A stretch of DNA of 64,000 nucleotides from Spisula solida (lineage: Eukaryota > Mollusca > Bivalvia > Venerida > Mactridae). Below, piece after piece: positions 11,001-20,000 of the stretch. Both the position numbers and the translations under genes were made by a program. The DNA lies in the NCBI GenBank assembly GCA_947247005.1, contig OX365950.1, positions 14,148,720 through 14,212,719 of the forward strand. Reading direction: 5' to 3'. Under the pieces are notes generated by a model. It was not told the DNA's origin. It was given only the letters and a program-made list of their open reading frames with translations, and ran no database searches. How positions within the stretch are numbered: the first letter of the stretch is position 1; the number at the start of each line of letters is the position of its first letter.

Positions 11001-14000
11001 TCTTCACCAAACTAGGTCAGTAGTTGTATCTCAATGAAATCTAGGTCAAGTTTGAAGTTGGGTCATGTAGGGTAAAAAACTAGGTCAAAAGGTCAAATAA
11101 TAGGATCACCTTGTTAACACTCTGGTGGCCACATTTTTGGTTTAATCTTCATGAAGTTTGGTCAAAATGTTTATCATGGTGACCTTAAGGTCAAGTTCGA
11201 AGTTGGGTCACGTTGGGTCAAAAACTAGGTCAAAAGGTCAAATAATAGGAAAACCTTGTTAACACTTTGGGGGCCATACTTTTGCTTTAATCTTCATGAA
11301 GTTTGGTCAAAATGTTTATCTTTGTGACCTTAAGGTCAAGTTAGAATTTGGGTCATGTGGGGTCAAAAACTGATCAAAAGGTCAAATAATAGGAAAACCT
11401 TGTTAACACTCCAGTGGCCATATTTTTGCTTTAATCTTCATAAAGTTTGGTCAAAATGTTTATCATGGTGACCTTAAGGTCAAGTTCGAAGTTTGGTCAC
11501 GTGGGGTCAAAAACTAGGTCAACAGGTCAAATAATAGGAAAACCTTGTTAACACTCTGGGGGCCATATTTTTGCTTTAATCTTCATCAAACTTGGTCAGT
11601 AGTTGTATCGTAATGAAATCTAGGCCAAGTTCGAAGTTGGGTCATTGTTACGTAGTCCTTATGAGTTGGTAAAGAAGGTAACACTTATGTTCGTATAGTG
11701 GCTTTATTCATTTAGTTTGTCACAAAGTTTATAAACATATATAGTACTTCTCAGGTTCACAGCATAAGTCAACTTTTCATACTCATAAACATACTGTCCA
11801 GGCTTATGACCCAAGCTACTCGCTTGTTGATGGCCCACACCTACTAGTCTCTAACGACCCTACTTCTCAACTCTCTCTCTGACTGAACTGAACTGACTCC
11901 CCACTAACATGGTATCTGACATCTTTGACCAACCAGACAGATATTAAATTTACACTTCCTTATGATACTGACAAGCTGTCTGGTGTTAGTATATATTCAC
12001 TTATAACTGTCCCAGTTATAGTGTAACCTATATTTATGCAAAGTTTATAGGAAGGTTCACTGAAATTAATATTATATAATTAGCTATCGCTTGATCATTA
12101 CATTACATCATGTGGGGTCAAAAAATAGGTCAAAAGGTCAAATAATAGGAAAACCTTGTTAACGTCCTGGAGGCCACATTTTTGCTTCAATCTTCCAAGA
12201 AGTTTGGTCAAAATGTGTATCTTTATGACCTCAAGGTCAAGTGCGAAGTTGGTCCATGTGGGGGTCAAAAACTAGGTCAATAGGTCAAATAACAGAAAAA
12301 CCTTATTTACACTCTTGAGGCCATATTTTTGCTTTAATCTTCATCAACTTTGGTCAAAATGTTTATCTTGATGACCTTAAGTTCACTTTTGAAGTTGGGT
12401 CATGTGTGTAAAAAACTAGATCAATATGTCAAATAATAGCAAAACCTTTTTAACACTCTGGAGGCCTCAGTTTTGCTTTAACCTTCATCAAGTTTAGTCA
12501 AAATGTTATCTTGATGACCTTAAGGTCAAGTTCAAAGTTTGGCAATGTTTAGCAGGTGAGCGCCCCAGGATCTATGATCCTCTTGTTGACATAATCTTAA
12601 TGAAACTTGGTCACAATGTATGTCTCTATGAAATCTAGGTGAAGTTTGTAATTGGGTCGTCTGGGGTCAAAAACTAGGTCACCAGGTCACATCAAAGAAA
12701 AACCTTGTTAACACTCTAGCGGTCACAGTTTTGACATAATCTTAATGAAACTTCGTCACAATGTATGTCTCTATGAAATCTAGTTCAAGTTCGTAATTGG
12801 GTCTTCTGGGGTCAAAAACTAGGTCACTAGGTCACATCAAAGAAAAACCTTGTTAACACTCTAGAGGTCATATTTTTTATGTAATCAGAATGCAACATGG
12901 TCACAATATGCGTTTTTATGAAATCTAGGTCAAGTTTGCAACTGGGTCATCTGGGATCAAAAACTAGGTCACAAGGTCACATTGAAGAAAAACCTTGTTA
13001 ACGTTCTAGAGGTCACCTGCTTTACCTAATTTATATCACGGAAATACATTAGACGGAATGGCAACTCATTCAACTCCCACTATTTTCCTATATAGGCCGC
13101 CATATTGGAATGAAACGACGAGATTCTCAAGTTGGCGCTATTTTTCCCGCTAGCCGCCGCCATCTTGGATTATTTCACCAATTCAGCCTGATTTGTCAAT
13201 AAGATATTTGTTTTCATTTAAAGCAACTCTTCGTCTAAATAAGCAAAGATGGGTGTTTATTTGTTCCGTTGTGTGTTTGGAACGTTTTTAAATAGATAGT
13301 CTGGACGATTCATCTGTCAATTGTGACATAGACCACATTTTCTGTGACCTATCCTGATCGATAAATTTTCAATCGACGGGTTTTGGATTGCTTCCGATAT
13401 TTACTTTTTTAAATCCCTAAGGAAACTTATTTGCGACTGTTTTTCTTATAAATCAATATTTTTTGTGATCTTTGGGGTGTCCTCTATTTGTTGAAAATGA
13501 TCAAACCACTTACTTTTGTGGTTTTGACACGAAAAAAAGATTTCTTTTGGATAAGCCATGTTCACAATTATCGTGCTTACCGAAGCGCAATGCATTATGG
13601 GTAGTCAGGTCATAATTAGGCTATTTTTAGACCTGCTTATCCGTTCTGTGTATATCCGTGTTTATATGAAACTTATATAAAATCTAGGTCAAGTTCGTTA
13701 ATTGGTCATTTGTGGTCAAAAACTAGGTTAGAAGGTCGCATTGAAGAAAAACTTTGTTTACACTCTAGAGGTCACATTTTTTATGTCATATTAATGACAT
13801 TTGGCCACAATTATGAAAAGTTCGCAACTGGGTCATCTGGGGCCAAAAACTAGGTCACCAGGTCACTGATTCTGCCTAAACTGCTAGTCATCAGGTGAGC
13901 GCTATAGGGCCAATAGCCCTCTTGTTTCCAATATGAAATATAAATACAGTTCCACTTAAATAACGTTTTGGCATATAAGCCTGATTCAAATCATGAAAAT

Positions 14001-17000
14001 TATTGAAACAATGCATATCTATATTTAATCCAATGTTAAAAAACAATATGCCGACTTCACATAAATTTATAGCAAATAAAAGACAGTGTAAAACTACATG
14101 TATAATAAATATTTATAGGGCATATCTGTGCAACCTGTCTACTACATCAGAAAATATTCTTTTCTAAGTACATTGTATTTGTTCGCCTGGTCTCTAGTGT
14201 GGTGCTGCCTGGCAGCCAGAGGCTAGATATATAGTCTCTGTGGAGCTAACCAATTCCTTAGTCATTTTTTTCCTCTGCCAGATAAACCAAAAACCTGATA
14301 GGAAATCCCTGCTGGATGCAGTGCATTGGTTCATATTTTATTACATAGAAAATCATTTATAATAAAAAACCAGATAATATGTGTGCATAAATTATGCATG
14401 CCGAAATTCCTTGTTCACTGTATGCTAACATACTGAAATACGTGATTGAAAACAAGGGAGGTAACTCTGTGTAATGGACTAAATAATCACAATTATTATG
14501 CTGGTATTTTTGAACTATGTTCATTCCTTAATGCTTTGTCATATTGACAATGTGTTACTGATAAAAGAGACAAAGTTAATTACCAGTGTTTAACCTAAGT
14601 CCCTGATTTTTTTGGCCACCCTGTACACTGTAACGAATCAACAGGGTTTACGAATGGCCTATAAAAGCAGCTAGGATGATGTATGTTTTGTTCACATCTT
14701 CAATTATTATATGAACTTTATTGTGCAAAAAAGACAGCTACGTATTCTGGTTCCAATGCTGTTAAATTTTAAAGAATACACATTCAAATACTGAAGTGAT
14801 AATTGTTTGCAAATTTTGCAACGTAAACAAACTAAAAGAAGAAAACCTGTACATTTTGGGCAATAATGTCTTGTTTAAGGTGTTATACCTCTAATTGATA
14901 GAACCAGCTAGGTGCCGCATACTGACTATTTGAAAATACTCTGTCTTAAATATATAGATATTATGTAATCTCATCACTTTCACAGCTGATCTGGCTCATT
15001 ACTATTGTGTTGACTACTGTCGTTGGTAGGGCATTATTGCCCGGCTTCCGTGGGCTCCCACTAAAAATGTTAGCATTGTCTTAGATGAACTGAACATTCT
15101 ATATTGTGTATTTTTCCTTTTTGAACTTAGAAATTGTGGTAACTTAAAGTACTTGTGTACAACTCTCAACATCGCACTTCGGGGACATAATTATGTCCCT
15201 TACAGTGACAGCTGTTGCACTTTCATTATATTCATAGTAAATATGAAAGAAGTTCTTTATATGTGTGCGTGTCATATTACAAAGAAAAACCATAAAACAA
15301 AAAGTCCATACTGCAGAAGCCATACATACAATGATTGATGGGCTTATTTTCAGGAAAAACATCTGAATCAGAGAATAAATCATTAGTTACTGCCATTCAT
15401 AAGCTGAAGGAGCAACTTAAACAAGAGACCGATGGATTAAAAACTTTGAAACAGAAACTGGTCGAAGTGCAGGAAAGGCAGCAATTGGAAAAAGAGGTAA
15501 GTCATTAAAATGTAGGGAAGGTAATGAAAATGAGGAAGGTTAAGTTTGATTAATTAAGTGTATCAAAAGCAGAAAGCAGGGAAAACAGAGTTACTGTAAT
15601 GTTTGATTAATTTCTGTTTTTATTTGCGTTATTTTGATGCTGACTCTTCATCTGTTGAAAAACACCTAGTTGTCTGTCTTCAGCCTTGATCTGTCTGGAA
15701 TGTCTGCCTCCTGGGTTACTGTAAATAGATCTGACAAACAAAATCATGGTCATTGACTTCTCTGTCCACTTGAGATTTAAAGGTGCTGCCTCACAGATTG
15801 GGCTAAAATTTTTGTATATCGTGATTTTCCACCTAACCAAGTATTGATGTAATAGAAATCCACTGACAGTTGCTTTATGAAAAATTTGGTGCAGATAAGC
15901 AATTTTAATCTTGAAAAAAAATCGCAATTTTTATCTTGAAAAAAAATCGCTAAGTTTCCTTCCAACATGCTTTGTGAATTATGTAATTCAAACATGATTG
16001 AACTATAACATCAGCAAACTACAGCGTAAACATTAGTGAGATATTTGGTTCATTTTTCGATTCTTTTTCATCAAATGCGAACAAATTTCAGGCAGTTTAA
16101 GTAAGGTAGTGTTAATTATATAGGGTATTAATACCCTATAGAATTTTTGATGTAAAAATACTAAATAACTACAAAATGCCGAAGTTTCTCAAGTTATTTT
16201 AGATGTCAGTGTGGTTGTTTATGGGATATACAGGCAACTATACCAAAATTACGCGAATATTTGACAATTTTATTTTTGATATGTGAGGCAGTCCCTTTAA
16301 AGTAAATAAACAGTTACCATACTATATGTTGGTCAATCTGTGGCATTGAGACCATCATAGCCTTTAACCCATTCAGATTCTGTAACCACTCCTCCATTGC
16401 CCAGTAGAAGAGTGTCCACTTCTTGTCTTTAACTTATTCTTTCACTGCCTCCTCCATTGCCCAGTAGTAGAGTGTCCACTTTCAAGTGCAGGATGTCTCG
16501 AGTTTGACCCCAGGCTGTGTCATATCAAAGACGAAATAAAAATGGTACCAGTAATTGCCTATTCCTAACGTATAAGGGGAAGCTGACTTCTATCTCTCTC
16601 CCCCCCCCCTCTCTCTCTTTCTCATCCTCTTGGTGATAAGAAAATTAAAAAACATCTTCTTTTGATTGTTTGCATGTTTTACATTGTAGGGAGCCAAGGC
16701 ACAGATGTCTGCAATGAAGGGAAGCACAGAAGTACGACAGAAAATAGAGGTTGGTTTAATGTTTGTTTGTTTGTTTGCATCAGACTGAGACAGTTATAAA
16801 TGTAAAGTGATTTGTGTTTACCCTGATGGGCCAATGACCTCTGACTTTGAGGGAAGAGACAGTTGTGTGATACAAGGAATCCAGGGGCAATATTCTAGCT
16901 CTTTCATAAAAGACTCCTTGGCTCTTTAATGCGCCCAGTGTACAGTACCGATATACGCACAAGACTAACATGTGGGTTACCAACCAATTCATCTCTAGTT

Positions 17001-20000
17001 GGGTGGTTAAATAAACTGTACAATTGAGATATGTCAGTCTAGTGAATTATGTTCTCTGTAGGCAATCTTCCAGTAAACCGATCCCCTAAATAAAAAGATG
17101 CAAGCCACACTGACAAATAAAACGGTACAATGTACTGAGTTCTCAAGGGATAAAATACAACACAATAGACTTAAACCTTATATGTTGCTCTGAACAATGT
17201 TGTTTATATACTATGCCCATTTGCTATCATTTAATTCACTAGAAAAATAATTATTAAATTAAATGTGTTATACATTGTAATAATGAATAATCATGCAAAG
17301 GAGCAGGATATCACTTTAAAATGACCACTTTTGTTTAACTGATGTGCTATTTGTTACCCAGTTAGAGGAGCGACATAAACTTGAAGAATCCAACAAGTCT
17401 TTGGTACTGGAGGAGCTAGAGAGGACAAGACTGGACATAGATGCTGAGAGAGCCGAGATACAGATGAGAGCTGCTGAAGGCAAGAAATATACCTCCAAAG
17501 AAGGAGAGGAACTTGAGATCAAAGTGGCAGAAATGAAGGCAGAGAAGTCTGTGGTTACTCTGCAGGTAGTTGGCAGTTATGTTTTCAATTTGATGTGGTT
17601 ACAAAATTTGATAACTGTTAGTAGTTAAAGAATAAAAAAGCTGTCTAGTCAATTTTTTCCCTTGCGAAAAAAAGATGGGGGGGGACTGACTGTTACATCC
17701 ATAATAGATCAGCTTTATTATATGTTTTTATACCCTCTAAAGGAGGCATAATAATGATACAATTGTCTGTCCGTCCTTCCTCACAAATTGATACTTATGT
17801 GTCTAATTATACCCCCAGATACATAGTATATGGGGGCTATATTGGAGTCATGCTTGAGGTTGGTTGGTTGGGTTGGGTTGGGTTGGGTTGGGTTGGGTTG
17901 GGTTGGGTTGGGTTGGGTTGGGTTGGGTTGGGTTGGGTTGGGTTGGGTTGGGTTGGGTTGGGTTGGGTTGGGTTGGGTTGGGTTGGGTTGGGTTGGGTTG
18001 GGTTGGGTTGGGTTGGGTTGGGTTGGGTTGGGTTGGGTTGGGTTGGTTGGTTGGTCGGTTGGTCTGTTGGTCTGTTGGTCGGTAGGTTGGTCCGTATAAT
18101 TTTGTCCGCGCAATTTCTCTGCAACCATTGGTCGGATTTCAACGAAACTTTGCATGACTGATCAGTACCAAGTCTAGTTGTGCATATCCTCGACGCTCGT
18201 TAGTCGGATCAATTTTAAGGTAGTTATGGTCGGATGAATTTTAAGGGAGTTATGGCCCTTTGTTTTTTTGTACTTATAAATTTTGTCCGCGCTATTTCTC
18301 TGCAACCATTGGTCGGATTTCAACAAACTTTGCATGACTGATCAGTACCAAGTCTAGTTGTGCATATCCTCGACGCTCGTTAGTCGGATCAATTTTAAGG
18401 TAGTTATGGTCCTTTGTTTTTTTACACTTTTAAATTTTGTCTGCGCTATTTCTCTGTAACCATTGGTCGGATTTCAATGAAACTTTGCATGAATGATCGC
18501 TACCAATTCTAGTTGTGCATATCGTCAGCACACGTTGGACGGATCCATTTTTAAGGTAGTTATGGCCTTTTGATTTTTTACACTTATAAATATTGTCTGC
18601 ACTATTTCTCAGCAACCAATGGTCGGATTTCAATGAAGCTGCATAACCGATCAGTACCAAGTCTAGTTTTGCATATCTGACTGTGTCAAGCAGTTTCTGG
18701 GGGTATTCATCACATTCAGTGATATTTCTTGTTTATGTGACCGGTTTAAAGCCATTAAAACAAAAGAATATTTTTCTTGTAAATTAATGTGGCTAAAGTT
18801 TTCTTTCATGTGTGTCATGGGCTGAGAAAATGTGCAGCCTGACTGCGACTCAAACCCGATGGACCCTTTGCTTACTGGAAGAATGCTCTCCCAACTGAGC
18901 TATCCAGCCGCTTATTGAGAACATATTTAGACGTGACATGTGGCAAAAAAGTGACATATACATTAGAGCTTCATTCTGTAAGATTGTCACATACTAAATT
19001 AATACCTTGTGTTAGAATGTCCAACTTTCATATCATCATTCTGTCTGTCCCCCTTTACATTTGGGCTGATATTAACAAAGCATATAAAGGGAAAACTTAA
19101 TATTTTGACTTTGAGTTAAAACATTGAGATGCGCATATTTCCAAAAAAAAAAACCAAATAGTTTACACATGTTTTCTTTCTGATTATTGTAGCTTTTTAC
19201 ATAATGCTTCTAAACTATGAAAAAATTGATAATCTTAATTTTCCTGTATGGCTGAAACACTTCAGGAAATTTTAAGATTTTTAGAAAATTCTAAATTTTC
19301 CCTTAAGATGCTTTGAGAATTCGGCCCCTGCTGTTTATCTCTTACACAATCAGTTTGATTGGTGTATTACAGTTACAATGTCTACAGCAAGAGAAAGCCA
19401 GATTAGCGAGGGAACTAGAAGAGATACATAGACTTCACAAGGAAGAGATGGAGCTACAACAACTACAGCATTATCAGGTACATTGTCTAATCATTCAATA
19501 TTAACCCTTTAATCCATCTACCCCTAATCTAGGGATAATCATAAGATACAACAACTACAGCATTATCAGGTACATTGTCTTATCATTCATTATTAACCCT
19601 TTAATCCATATACAGTCAGATCTCGTTATAACGACATCCGATATACTGACAAATTCATTATACCGACATCAAATTTGGGGACAAAAGTATTAAAATGCTC
19701 TTTGTATAAATTCAGTATACCGACATATTCGTTATAACGACATTTTTCTTGGAAACAAACAGCGTCGTTGTATCGAGATCTGACTGAACCACTAATCTAG
19801 GTAATCATTAGATACAACAACTACAGCATTATCAGGTACATTGTCTATTCATACATTCTTATAAATCCTTTATTCCATAGGTAACATCTTTGCAGCCATT
19901 TTGGATTTTGTTTGTTATGTTGACCAATTATTTCTCCTAACACATTATGTTATGTTTCAGACATTCCGCAATTATCGTGAGATGTTTGAAGAACAAAAGT

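Larger units (their letters stand above)
10573..13926 (+). mobile_element. Large composite non-autonomous element with internal repeats
   Basis: Starts with a hairpin, 'agctcacctgagcac' against 'gtgctcaaggtgagct', and ends 'caggtgagcgctatagggcc' and 'ccctcttgtt'. The interior has more than ten degenerate ~150-bp units ('aaaactaggtcaa.aggtcaaa' ... 'aaaccttgttaacactct'). An intermediate terminus at about 12555-12586 shows that at least two elements are joined. Two insertions interrupt the repeat: 11646-12107 and about 13018-13670. No transposase frame is seen. It occupies part of the 7.5-kb kinesin intron. Confidence 0.8.

Noticed and set aside
17754..18161. Overlapping reading frames of 73-135 codons with WVGLG or NPTQP repeats
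   Set aside because: They are translations of the GGGTT pentanucleotide array in every frame on both strands; there is no gene structure.
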